A DNA stretch of 64,000 nt, from contig NZ_JACHGE010000001.1 in the NCBI RefSeq assembly GCF_014202225.1, positions 477,320 through 541,319 of the forward strand. Reading direction: 5' to 3'. The stretch is from Algibacter amylolyticus. Its GTDB lineage: Bacteria > Bacteroidota > Bacteroidia > Flavobacteriales > Flavobacteriaceae. The notes under the pieces were generated by a model that was not told where the DNA came from, did no database searches, and was given only the letters and a program-made list of their open reading frames with translations. Each line of letters begins with the position of its first letter. Position 1 is the stretch's first letter. This document shows, piece by piece, positions 25,151 through 33,492 of this stretch. The position numbers and the translations under genes are program-made.

Positions 25151-26425
25151 ATGGAAATCACACAGATTATAAAAAGGGATTACGAAACCAGTCCTTTTGT
25201 TTTAAATAAAATTTCGAACGCCATTGAAAAAGCAATGCTTTCTGTAGGGAATGGTAGTAAAGAAGATGCAAACACAATTTCTGTTAAAGTTTTACAAATC
25301 TTATTAGATAGAAAAGGGAAAGACCATAACTATTTACCTACTGTAGAAGAGGTGCAAGATCTTGTTGAAGAAACATTAATGACAAGTTCTTTTCCTGGTG
25401 TTGCAAAAGCCTATATCTTATATAGAGATGAGCAAGCTAGAAATAGAAAAACAAATATTTTTGAAAAACGTATAAACTTAAAACCATACGAGTATCCAGA
25501 ATTAAACGAGTATGTAGATGCTATTAGACACTCGTATTGGATACATTCTGAGTTTAACTTTACAAGTGATATTCAGGATTTTAAAACGAGACTTACTGTT
25601 GTAGAGCAAAATGCTATCAAAAACACCATGCTTGCTATTTCGCAAATTGAAGTTGCAGTAAAATCTTTTTGGGGCGAGATTTACAACAAAATGCCAAAAC
25701 CAGAAATAGGATCGGTAGGTGCAACATTTGCTGAAAGTGAAGTACGTCACCACGATGCTTATTCGCATTTATTAGAAATTTTAGGTCTTAATAACGAATT
25801 TAAAAACTTAAAGAAAAAGCCTGTAATAATGAGACGTGTTCATTATTTAGAAACAGCTTTAAAAAACGCAAAAAGTGAAGATAATAAAGAGTATGCAGAG
25901 TCTATTTTACTGTTCTCTCTGTTTATCGAGCATGTGTCGTTATTCTCTCAGTTTTTAATTATTATGGCTTTTAATAAGCATAAAAACATGCTTAAAGGGG
26001 TTTCAAATGTTGTTGAGGCAACTTCTAAAGAAGAGCAAATACACGGCGATTTTGGAATTGATGTTATTAGAATTATTAAAGCTGAAAACCCAACATGGTT
26101 TGATGAGGAACATAACGCTTTAGTAAAGGAACTATGTGAAGAAGCTTTTAAATCTGAAAGTAAACTTGTGGATTGGATTTTTGAAGCCGGAGAATTAGAT
26201 TTCTTACCTAAAAACGTAATAAACGAATTTATAAAGAACAGATTCAATAACTCGTTAGAGAGTATTGGTATCGATAAAGTATTCGAAATAGACGAATCTT
26301 TAGTAGCACAAACCGAATGGTTTGATGACGAAATTATAGGAACTAAACACGGAGATTTCTTCGTAAAACGTTCTATCAATTATAGTAAAAGAACAAAAAG
26401 TATAACCAGCGACGACTTATTTTAA
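25151..26425 (+). CDS. nrdB: Ribonucleotide reductase beta subunit with N-terminal ATP-cone
   Basis: 424 residues, about 100 more than classical NrdB because an ATP-cone (1-100, with SPFVLNKISNAIEKAML and VQDLVEETLM) is fused to the N-terminus. The radical-generating part keeps its ligands: Glu197 and His200 in ESEVRHHDAY, the likely radical Tyr204, and a second Glu-x-x-His set in EATSKEEQIHG. The DDLF tail should dock into NrdA. In Bacteroidota with this layout, dATP inhibition acts through the beta subunit, as shown for Leeuwenhoekiella NrdB. It is 3 bp upstream of nrdA in an operon. It provides deoxynucleotides for DNA synthesis. Confidence 0.97.
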   Translation: MEITQIIKRDYETSPFVLNKISNAIEKAMLSVGNGSKEDANTISVKVLQILLDRKGKDHNYLPTVEEVQDLVEETLMTSSFPGVAKAYILYRDEQARNRKTNIFEKRINLKPYEYPELNEYVDAIRHSYWIHSEFNFTSDIQDFKTRLTVVEQNAIKNTMLAISQIEVAVKSFWGEIYNKMPKPEIGSVGATFAESEVRHHDAYSHLLEILGLNNEFKNLKKKPVIMRRVHYLETALKNAKSEDNKEYAESILLFSLFIEHVSLFSQFLIIMAFNKHKNMLKGVSNVVEATSKEEQIHGDFGIDVIRIIKAENPTWFDEEHNALVKELCEEAFKSESKLVDWIFEAGELDFLPKNVINEFIKNRFNNSLESIGIDKVFEIDESLVAQTEWFDDEIIGTKHGDFFVKRSINYSKRTKSITSDDLF

Positions 26426-26428
26426 ACC

Positions 26429-28225
26429 ATGAACGAACACCTTAATCCAGATCTCGAACAAAAAGTGAATACAGAAACAGTAAAAACGTCTAACCACGAC
26501 GAATTATTAAAAGCTAGAAAAGAAGCTATTAAAGAAGGCAAAGCAGAACCAGAAATAAAATGGTTAACAGAGCATAGTCGTCAATTTTTAGCATCTGGTT
26601 ATCTTACTGATAATACGACTCCAGAACAACGTATTAGAGAAATTGCTGACAATGCTGAAAAAATCTTGAAAATAGATGGTTTTGCAGATAAGTTTTATGG
26701 CTATATGGCAGAGGGTTATTACTCTTTAGCATCGCCAGTTTGGTCTAACTTTGGAAAAAGACGTGGCTTACCAATTAGTTGTTTTGGTTCGCATATCTCT
26801 GATGATATGGGAGATATCCTTTATACACAATCTGAGGTTGGGATGATGTCTAAATTAGGAGGTGGTACTTCTGGTTACTTTGGAAAACTTCGTCATAGAG
26901 GTGCGCCAGTTAAAAATAATGGTGAATCGTCTGGAGCAGTACACATCATGCAATTGTTCGAGAAAATGGTGGATGTTGTTAGTCAAGGTTCTGTAAGAAG
27001 AGGTCGTTTTTCTCCTTATTTACCAATCGATCATAAAGATATTCATGAGTTTTTAGAAATAGGAACAGAAGGTAACCCAATACAAGAATTAACACATGGT
27101 GTAACAGTTGGAAACGATTGGATGCAGTCTATGATTGATGGTGATGCCGATAAAAGAGCAATTTGGGCTAAAGTGTTACAACGTAGAGGAGAAATAGGAT
27201 ATCCTTATATTTTCTTTAAGGATAACGCTAATAATGCAGCACCAGATTGTTATAAAGATAACGCACATGAAATTTACGCAAGTAACTTATGTTCAGAAAT
27301 CATGTTGCCAACAAACGAAAGATGGTCTTTTGTATGTGTATTATCTTCAATAAATGTATTGCATTATGATAAGTGGAAAGATACCGATGCTGTTGAAACT
27401 ATGGTGTATTTCTTAGATGCTGTTTTAGAAGAGTTTATTACAAAGCTAGAAGCATACAGAGATTCTGATGATCGTGATGATAGACAAACTTTCATGTTTA
27501 TGGAGAAAGCGTATAACTTCTCTAAAGAAAACAGAGCATTAGGAATGGGAGCATTAGGATGGCACTCGTTACTACAATCTAAAATGGTAGGTTTTGATAG
27601 TCAAGAAGCATTTAATTTAAATAGCGAAATCTTTAAAACGATTCAAGATAAATCGGTTAAAGCTTCAGAAGAATTAGCAAAATTATTTGGAGAGCCAGAA
27701 GTATTAAAAGGATATGGCAGACGTAACGCAACATTAAATGCTGTTGCGCCAACAACATCTTCAGCATTTATTTTAGGACAAGTTTCTCAAGGTATCGAGC
27801 CAATTTGGTCTAACAGTTATGTAAAAGATATTGCGAAAATAAAAACAACTATTAAAAACCCGTATTTATTAGAGCTTTTAAAAGAAAAAGGCATGAATAC
27901 TGTTGAGGTTTGGAAGAGTATTAGAGATTACGACGGTTCTGTACAACATTTAGAAGGGCTTACGGATCATGAAAAAGATGTGTTTAAAACCTATTCTGAA
28001 ATTGACCAAATGACAATAATTTATCAGGCGGCAAACAGACAAAACCACATTGACCAAGGACAATCTTTAAACATTATGGTGCATCCAGATATGCCTGTTA
28101 AAGATATTAATAAGCTATATGTTAACGCATGGAAACTTGGTGTAAAGTCTTTATACTACCAACACAGTATGAATGCAGCACAAAAATTTAAGCAAAAGAA
28201 AGAATGTACTAGCTGCGAAGGGTAA
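26429..28225 (+). CDS. nrdA: Ribonucleoside-diphosphate reductase alpha subunit
   Basis: 598 residues, short for NrdA because it has no N-terminal ATP-cone, which complements the cone on NrdB. The active-site region includes ISCFGSH (Cys of the redox pair), the SNLCSEIMLP motif with the thiyl-radical Cys, and QVSQGIEPIWSN. The C-terminus ends in KECTSCEG, a swinging-arm CxxC for reduction by thioredoxin. It reduces NDPs to dNDPs. It follows nrdB by 3 bp and is closed by a terminator 22 bp after the stop. Confidence 0.97.
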   Translation: MNEHLNPDLEQKVNTETVKTSNHDELLKARKEAIKEGKAEPEIKWLTEHSRQFLASGYLTDNTTPEQRIREIADNAEKILKIDGFADKFYGYMAEGYYSLASPVWSNFGKRRGLPISCFGSHISDDMGDILYTQSEVGMMSKLGGGTSGYFGKLRHRGAPVKNNGESSGAVHIMQLFEKMVDVVSQGSVRRGRFSPYLPIDHKDIHEFLEIGTEGNPIQELTHGVTVGNDWMQSMIDGDADKRAIWAKVLQRRGEIGYPYIFFKDNANNAAPDCYKDNAHEIYASNLCSEIMLPTNERWSFVCVLSSINVLHYDKWKDTDAVETMVYFLDAVLEEFITKLEAYRDSDDRDDRQTFMFMEKAYNFSKENRALGMGALGWHSLLQSKMVGFDSQEAFNLNSEIFKTIQDKSVKASEELAKLFGEPEVLKGYGRRNATLNAVAPTTSSAFILGQVSQGIEPIWSNSYVKDIAKIKTTIKNPYLLELLKEKGMNTVEVWKSIRDYDGSVQHLEGLTDHEKDVFKTYSEIDQMTIIYQAANRQNHIDQGQSLNIMVHPDMPVKDINKLYVNAWKLGVKSLYYQHSMNAAQKFKQKKECTSCEG

Positions 28226-28246
28226 TTAGTAAAAACATATCTATTG

Positions 28247-28278
28247 AAAGTACCTTATTAAATTAAGGTGCTTTTTTT
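28247..28278 (+). terminator. Terminator of nrdBA
   Basis: The stem AGTACCTTA with TAAGGTGCT (28249-28272, one mismatched pair) is followed by seven T, 22 bp after the nrdA stop. Confidence 0.85.
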
Positions 28279-28401
28279 AGCGCTTAATTTGAAAAAAATA
28301 AATTAATATAAGATGCTGAAATTTAGCGTTATAAGTGTAATTTTTAAAAAATAAATAAATTTATGTAGCGTATTAGAATGCTGAAGATAAGTACAAAAAA
28401 A

Positions 28402-28648
28402 GGGATAATTAAAAAATTATCCCGCTTGTCAATATTTTATACAATAATTGGATTGGACCCCCTAATTTTGTAAAGAATAATATGAGATGTAAATCTCTTA
28501 CTTTCTTCTTCAAAGAAACAAAAAAAGTTTCATCCTGACAAGTTAATAATCACTAGTAGATATTGTTAATCAGGAAACCTTAATATTAATAAGGGTTTTC
28601 GGAATATTTAAATTATTAACGACTCTTGTTAATAAATATACAAGAGTC
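28402..28648 (+). other. Stem-loop-dense noncoding region before an unknown gene
   Basis: The gap 28226-28664 after the nrdA terminator is packed with inverted repeats: GGGATAATT/AATTATCCC (28402-28423), GAGAT/ATCTC (28484-28497), GAAAC/GTTTC (28515-28531), CCTGA/TCAGG with an extended AT stem (28534-28574), AAACCTTA/TAAGGGTTT (28575-28598) and the perfect GACTCTTGT/ACAAGAGTC (28621-28648). The last ends 16 bp before the start codon at 28665. This could be a structured noncoding RNA, a long regulated leader, or AT-rich chance pairing in part. A segment TTGGACCCCCTAATTTTG (about 28453) vaguely recalls IS3-type ends. Confidence 0.5.
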
Positions 28649-28664
28649 AAAATTCTATTTTAAG

Positions 28665-29615
28665 ATGAAATTAATTATTTATCGAGTGGCTCTCTTGAAC
28701 AAAGCCAATGAAGAACAAGTCTTAAGCCGGTTCAATGGTGAAAATGATTTGTTTACTGTTTGTAATCATTACTATCATTCTTTAAAAAAGAATCGGTTAG
28801 ATTATATAGACAGTCAGGGAAATAAAAGGGTTTTTTATATAAATTCTGAAATCGATTTTTTAATATCAGAAAGGACTCTGATAACTTATTTTGATTCTGC
28901 TTATACAGGAGATGAACCCGAAATAAGAAACGGAAAGACAAATGCCTTGAACTATAAGGTTAGCAATACAGAGTTGATTACTAAAAAGCTATTTTCTTTA
29001 TTTTATATACCTGAAAATTCAAAATACGGTTATGTGATTTTTGAAAATAAGGCTAAACATGGCGTAAAAGTCATGTTCGAAAGACAGTTACAAGCATTTT
29101 TAAAAACCTCAGGTTATATAGATTATAGGGTTGTCTTAACACCTGCATTAAATTACAACTATTTGTCTAATTTTATTAATAATGGTTTGCTTAAGAAAGT
29201 ACGTTTAATTGTTAATGTTCTTAAGAAGGATATTCAATTAACACTATGGAATGATGTAGATTATTTTTGCACTGATAAGGATATTAGAGAATTTAATTTT
29301 AAAAGTAGAAGTCGAAATACTATTCTTAAGGATGAACTATATAATCTTTTCTTTTCGAGGTTAAATAGCTATGATAAAATACATTTTATGAATAAATATG
29401 ATGTTGATGATATATCATTTGAGATTAATAAGAAGGGAGAGACTAAAACTTTTTATATTAAGGATAGAAGTCGAATGAGATCTATTATAGATGTTTATGA
29501 TTTATTAGAATATGTAGATAGTGATCCAACTTATAGTTCCATGATTGAAGTTTCGCTAAGTATGATAAAGCAAATAATTGGTTTTAATTCTCTAAATTTT
29601 GAGGAGGCAGCTTAA
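28665..29615 (+). CDS. Uncharacterised accessory protein, possibly defence-associated
   Basis: 316 residues from ATG 28665; an earlier in-frame TTG falls inside the last leader hairpin. No signal peptide or membrane segment. The centre, GYVIFENKAKHGVKVMFERQ (about 135-154), then VVLTPALNYNYLSNFINNG and KKVRLIVNV, has a pattern I associate with large, uncharacterised families of single proteins in accessory regions: a 'view-file' strand, a loop with Lys-His-Gly, and a later xLTPxxxxxYLxxFIxxG helix. The C-terminus (FEINKKGETKTFYIKD) looks like a second beta-rich part. I cannot assign a function. It stands alone between two terminators, and its preceding noncoding region is unusually structured. 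Confidence 0.7.
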   Translation: MKLIIYRVALLNKANEEQVLSRFNGENDLFTVCNHYYHSLKKNRLDYIDSQGNKRVFYINSEIDFLISERTLITYFDSAYTGDEPEIRNGKTNALNYKVSNTELITKKLFSLFYIPENSKYGYVIFENKAKHGVKVMFERQLQAFLKTSGYIDYRVVLTPALNYNYLSNFINNGLLKKVRLIVNVLKKDIQLTLWNDVDYFCTDKDIREFNFKSRSRNTILKDELYNLFFSRLNSYDKIHFMNKYDVDDISFEINKKGETKTFYIKDRSRMRSIIDVYDLLEYVDSDPTYSSMIEVSLSMIKQIIGFNSLNFEEAA

Positions 29616-29636
29616 AAAGTGTTTTAATTGAATACC

Positions 29637-29667
29637 AAAAAAGCACCTCAATTGAGGTGCTTTTTTT
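29637..29667. terminator. Strong bidirectional terminator
   Basis: AGCACCTC and GAGGTGCT pair perfectly around AATT, with six A on one side and seven T on the other. It separates the unknown gene (+) from the OmpA-like gene (-). Confidence 0.92.
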
Positions 29668-29690
29668 ATGTTTATATAAGTTGATGTAAC

Positions 29691-30548
29691 TTAATCTAAA
29701 ATATTATTTTCTGCTAAACCTTCGTTGTTATCAGCCATTAAAGCGAAAAACTTATCAATGTTTGGAAGAATGATAATACGTGTTCTTCTGTTTTTTGATC
29801 TGTTTTCAGACGAATCATTAGCGGCAACAGGTTGGTAACTACTTCTACCAGCTGCAATTAATTTTTCGGGAGCTACGTTGTATTTTTCTTGTAGTTTACG
29901 AACCACAGATGTCGATCTTAAAACACTTAAATCCCAGTTATCGGCAATGTGTCCTGTTTTTATAGTTCTAGCGTCTGTGTGGCCTTCAACCATAACATCT
30001 AAACTAGGTTCAGAGTTTATAACATCGGCTAATTTTTGCAACACCGTATCGGCTTTAGAGCTTAATCTGTAACTTCCAGAGTTAAATAACATATTATCTG
30101 CAATAGAAATCATAACTACAGTTTCATTAATATTTACTGCAAAGTCTTCATCTTCACTCATGTTACTTTCGTTAATAGTTTTTTGAAGATTATGTGCTAC
30201 AGCCAAATTCATTGAATCTTTTAGCGTTTTAGCTTGACTTAGTTTATTAGCATCAACATGTTTAAGTGTTTCGCGCATTTTAGACTTAGTAGCATTGGAC
30301 ATTACAACATTACCAACAACATCTAGTTTGGTGTCGTTTTCTTGCTTTAAAGTGGCTAATTTGGTATTGTAAGCATCTACACGAGATTGAATTTTATCAA
30401 ACTTAGCTTCTAAGTCTTCCTTAGCTACAATAGTTTTAAGTAATTCACTTTTTATTTCGCCATTTTCTTGCTCTAGGGCTAAGTATTTCTTTTTTGAAAC
30501 ACAAGAAAAAGTGAGGGCAATTAATAATACAATTGAAATTTTCTTCAT
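29691..30548 (-). CDS. OmpA-family peptidoglycan-binding lipoprotein
   Basis: 285 residues. Lipoprotein signal MKKISIVLLIALTFSCVSKK (Cys16), a coiled-coil stretch (about 20-75), a helical linker, and a C-terminal OmpA domain (about 140-265) with DVMVEGHTDARTI, the NWDLSVLRSTSVVRKL helix and the NRSKNRRTRIII signature. It should tie the outer membrane to peptidoglycan. It stands alone on the minus strand and faces the unknown gene across a shared terminator. Confidence 0.93.
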   Translation of the reverse strand: MKKISIVLLIALTFSCVSKKKYLALEQENGEIKSELLKTIVAKEDLEAKFDKIQSRVDAYNTKLATLKQENDTKLDVVGNVVMSNATKSKMRETLKHVDANKLSQAKTLKDSMNLAVAHNLQKTINESNMSEDEDFAVNINETVVMISIADNMLFNSGSYRLSSKADTVLQKLADVINSEPSLDVMVEGHTDARTIKTGHIADNWDLSVLRSTSVVRKLQEKYNVAPEKLIAAGRSSYQPVAANDSSENRSKNRRTRIIILPNIDKFFALMADNNEGLAENNILD

Positions 30549-30684
30549 AATAATAAACTTTTAAGTTACTCTATTTACGTTGAAGAGTTGTTTTTAGACG
30601 TTAACGTGTAGTTTGTTTTTTTATTTGTTTGAATAGCGTAGTTGTAAGTAGTTTATAGCTAGTGTTATAGGTGGCAAAACAAAA

Positions 30685-30709
30685 AAAGCACACTTATTAA
30701 GTGTGCTTT
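30685..30709 (-). terminator. Terminator of ppnP
   Basis: AAAGCACACTT pairs with AAGTGTGCTTT around a 3-base loop; the minus strand continues into a T-run. It starts 28 bp after the ppnP stop. Confidence 0.9.
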
Positions 30710-30736
30710 AAACTATGTATTTAAATTGTTTTGGGC

Positions 30737-31018
30737 TTATTTATATTGGCATAAGTAAGCGGTCTGGTTTGCTACCTTTACTTGAAATTTCTGGTTGGCT
30801 TCAATTTGATATGAACTACCTGCTTTGTATGTAGACCAATCTGTTTCGCCTGGTAATTTAACCATCATTTCACCTTCTACAACAATCATTGTCTCGTGTG
30901 TTGAGGTTCCAAATTCATACTCACCAGGTTCCATAACGCCTACTGTAGAATTTCCAGTTTCAGATTTGTAACCTAAAGATTTTACTTGGCCGTCAAAATA
31001 TTCGTTTGCAGAAATCAT
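30737..31018 (-). CDS. ppnP: Pyrimidine/purine nucleoside phosphorylase, PpnP type
   Basis: 93 residues forming a single cupin, exactly the family length. EYFDGQVKSLGYKS near the N-terminus, VGVMEPGEYEFGTSTHETMIVVEG and a final AYLCQYK match the PpnP (formerly DUF1255/YaiE) family. The E. coli enzyme cleaves nucleosides with phosphate to the base and pentose-1-phosphate with broad specificity. It stands between two terminators and thus is a single-gene unit. Phosphate is a substrate, but no Pho-type box is seen upstream. Confidence 0.93.
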   Translation of the reverse strand: MISANEYFDGQVKSLGYKSETGNSTVGVMEPGEYEFGTSTHETMIVVEGEMMVKLPGETDWSTYKAGSSYQIEANQKFQVKVANQTAYLCQYK

Positions 31019-31067
31019 ATGCTTAATTTAATTTGATTATAAAATAATTGGAATGCTAATTTAATAG

Positions 31068-31095
31068 AAAAGCACCTTATTATAAAGGTGCTTTT
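31068..31095 (-). terminator. Terminator of the PiT gene
   Basis: AAAAGCACCTT pairs with AAGGTGCTTTT around ATTATA, 22 bp after the PiT stop; the minus strand continues in T-rich sequence. Confidence 0.9.
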
Positions 31096-31117
31096 ATACT
31101 AAAATTATGAAATTATT

Positions 31118-33421
31118 TTATTCTTCTTCAGGACTAGCAATAGTTGCCGGTTTAATAGAAGCATCATGCGAATTATGATATTCTTCTAAAAGGTTCATAG
31201 TCGCTGTTAGTAAATCTTTAGTTTCTAAAAGTACACCAAAGTATAATGTTGTATTTTTTGGACTAGATTCTTCAGTACGCGTACGCTCTACTTGTTTTTG
31301 GATTTTTTCAGAAAGTATATTTAATACCTCTTCTTTTCTATCTAAAATTCCTGCTATTTCAGCAAAAGCATTAGAATCGAACACCGCTTTGGTATCATTA
31401 AATAAACATTCTAGAGCCGCATCAACTTCTTTTAATTCTTTAATTTGATTAAATTTAAGTTTCTTGTGGTTATTGTTTACGTGTTTATAACTCACCTTAG
31501 AGATGTACTCTAAAGACTGTGTCATATCTTGTAAATACCCTAAAATATTAATGTAGAAATTACTAGCGCCAACACTAGATTCGTCTAGGTTTTTGATAAA
31601 GTAGAAAATGTTATCTCTTAATTCATCAACTTCTAACGAAAGTTTATCAATTTGTTTTTTATTCTTTTTAAGCGATAATAAATCTTGTTTAGCAAGACCG
31701 TTTATGGCGTTAGTATAAATCTTATTACCACGTTTAACAACGTTAGCAACATTATTAGCACTTTCATATATTACACCTTGTACAGAACTACTTTCTGCTT
31801 TAATTAGGCTGTCTTCTGCTTTTACTTCTTTAGATTTTTTAGTGTGCAGCATAGAACTTCTAATTAATAATATAAGGGCAGCTACAAGTAGCACTGGAAA
31901 CATTACTGTTAAGTTTAAATTTAACAAGTAAGCCACTAAAGCCGCTGCTGTAAATGCGCTAAATGCAGTAAAAAACCAACCACCAATAACGTTTATAACA
32001 CCTGCAACTCTATATACAGCACTTTCTGCACCCCAAGCACGATCGGCTAATGATGAACCCATGGCTACCATAAATGTAACATAAGTTGTAGATAAAGGCA
32101 GTTTGTATGATGTAGCAATAGAAATTAAAACAGCAGCAACCATTAGGTTTACAGCAGCTCTAACTAAATCGAAAGCTGGTAATTCATACGCTTTATCCTT
32201 TGGCATTTTTATAACAGGTTTTTCAAATTGTTTATCAATTTTTTCCTGAACAGATTGTGGTAATAAATATGATGATACTTGAGACATTACCATCGCTGTT
32301 CTTACAAAACCACGAGATAAAAAGTTAGGTTGAAAACGTTCTTTAGTTTCGCCTTGACTAGATAAATCTAAAGATGTTTTTACAACTCCTTTTGCTTTAG
32401 TAGAAAACCAAAGGGTTAAAACCATAATCATACCAGCCATAAATAATAACCAGTTGTTTGTTGGTACTTTTTCTGCTAAAACATCCATTGGGAATTCGTG
32501 TGCAGGAATTCCAGAAGCAGACCATTCTAAAAATGCATTATAAGCTGCAACAGGTACTCCAATAAAATTCACTAAATCGTTACCAGCAAAGGCTAATGCT
32601 AGTGCAAACGTTCCTACTATAATAATAAGTTTATATATGTTAGTTTTTGCAAAGGCTATTAAGCTATATGATAATAAAGACCAGAACGTAAAACTAACAA
32701 GAACAATAGGTAAAACGTTTGTTTCAAGAAAATGAGACATGGTGTTTCCTCCAAGAATATCGTAAGATTCTTTTGCATAAGAAGTTCCTTTTAAACCCTT
32801 CATGAAAATAAAATACGTAATGGCTGTTAAAGCAAACCCACCAAATAAAGCGCCAACCCAATGTGCTTTCTTTTCGAAGTTGTATGATAATAAAACCCTA
32901 GAAAACCATTGTACTAATGCTCCAATGGAGAATGCGACGACCACCGAGAGTAGTATACCGAATATAATTTGTGAAGCTTTTGATGTGTTTATGTAATTGA
33001 TAACATCGCCAAAACTACCACCATCATGACCTATTTTAATTAACGCTATGGCAACGGCAGCACCTAACAATTCGAAAACAATAGATACTGTTGTAGATGT
33101 TGGCATACCTACCGAGTTGAAAAAATCGAGTAGGAGGATATCCGTTATCATAACCGCCATGAAAATAATCATGATCTCATCGAACATAAATTCGCTCGGG
33201 TTAAAAATACCTTTTCGTGCTACTTCCATCATACCGCTAGAAAACACAGCACCAACTGCAACACCGGCACTTGCCACTATCATTACAGTTTTAAAAGAAA
33301 TAGCTTTAGAACCGATGGCGGAATTTAAAAAGTTTACCGCATCGTTACTAACACCAACAACCAAATCCGCAATTGCTAAAATGGCTAAGGCAATAATCAT
33401 ATATAAATAAATATTATCCAT
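31118..33421 (-). CDS. PiT-family inorganic phosphate transporter with PhoU-like tail
   Basis: 767 residues from ATG 33421 (MDNIYLYMIIAL), preferred over an ATG-like codon 33 bp upstream because a -7 box lies between. The N-terminal half has the PiT signature GVSNDAVNFLNSAIGSKA near residue 23 and the repeated later GNDLVNFIGVPVAA near 280, with about ten membrane helices to 530. The C-terminal 200 residues are cytosolic and helical, resembling PhoU (two helical bundles with repeated Glu/Asp). It should import phosphate with protons or sodium, with the tail as regulator. It lies behind the porin gene but has its own promoter with TAAC repeats. Confidence 0.93.
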   Translation of the reverse strand: MDNIYLYMIIALAILAIADLVVGVSNDAVNFLNSAIGSKAISFKTVMIVASAGVAVGAVFSSGMMEVARKGIFNPSEFMFDEIMIIFMAVMITDILLLDFFNSVGMPTSTTVSIVFELLGAAVAIALIKIGHDGGSFGDVINYINTSKASQIIFGILLSVVVAFSIGALVQWFSRVLLSYNFEKKAHWVGALFGGFALTAITYFIFMKGLKGTSYAKESYDILGGNTMSHFLETNVLPIVLVSFTFWSLLSYSLIAFAKTNIYKLIIIVGTFALALAFAGNDLVNFIGVPVAAYNAFLEWSASGIPAHEFPMDVLAEKVPTNNWLLFMAGMIMVLTLWFSTKAKGVVKTSLDLSSQGETKERFQPNFLSRGFVRTAMVMSQVSSYLLPQSVQEKIDKQFEKPVIKMPKDKAYELPAFDLVRAAVNLMVAAVLISIATSYKLPLSTTYVTFMVAMGSSLADRAWGAESAVYRVAGVINVIGGWFFTAFSAFTAAALVAYLLNLNLTVMFPVLLVAALILLIRSSMLHTKKSKEVKAEDSLIKAESSSVQGVIYESANNVANVVKRGNKIYTNAINGLAKQDLLSLKKNKKQIDKLSLEVDELRDNIFYFIKNLDESSVGASNFYINILGYLQDMTQSLEYISKVSYKHVNNNHKKLKFNQIKELKEVDAALECLFNDTKAVFDSNAFAEIAGILDRKEEVLNILSEKIQKQVERTRTEESSPKNTTLYFGVLLETKDLLTATMNLLEEYHNSHDASIKPATIASPEEE

Positions 33422-33444
33422 AGGGTTTATTTGTAAAATGTGTG

Positions 33445-33490
33445 CAAATATCATCGTTTTAAATAATTGTTATGTTACGTGAATGTTATC
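33445..33490 (-). promoter_or_regulatory. PiT promoter with Pho-type 11-bp repeats
   Basis: On the minus strand, GATAACATTCA (33490-33480) and CGTAACATAAC (33479-33469) place TAACA twice at 11-bp spacing, 25 and 36 bp before GATATTTG (33452-33445), a -7-like box. Geometry matches other genes of this block and the TTAACA-N5 repeats of PhoP/PhoB sites. Confidence 0.6.
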
Positions 33491-33492
33491 AA

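Noticed and set aside
28448-28475. End of an IS3-type element (TTGGACCCCCTAATTTTG)
   Set aside because: No partner inverted repeat or transposase fragment can be found within the window.
33048-33410. 120-codon plus-strand frame inside the PiT gene
   Set aside because: Antisense shadow of conserved transmembrane coding sequence, no start context or homology pattern.
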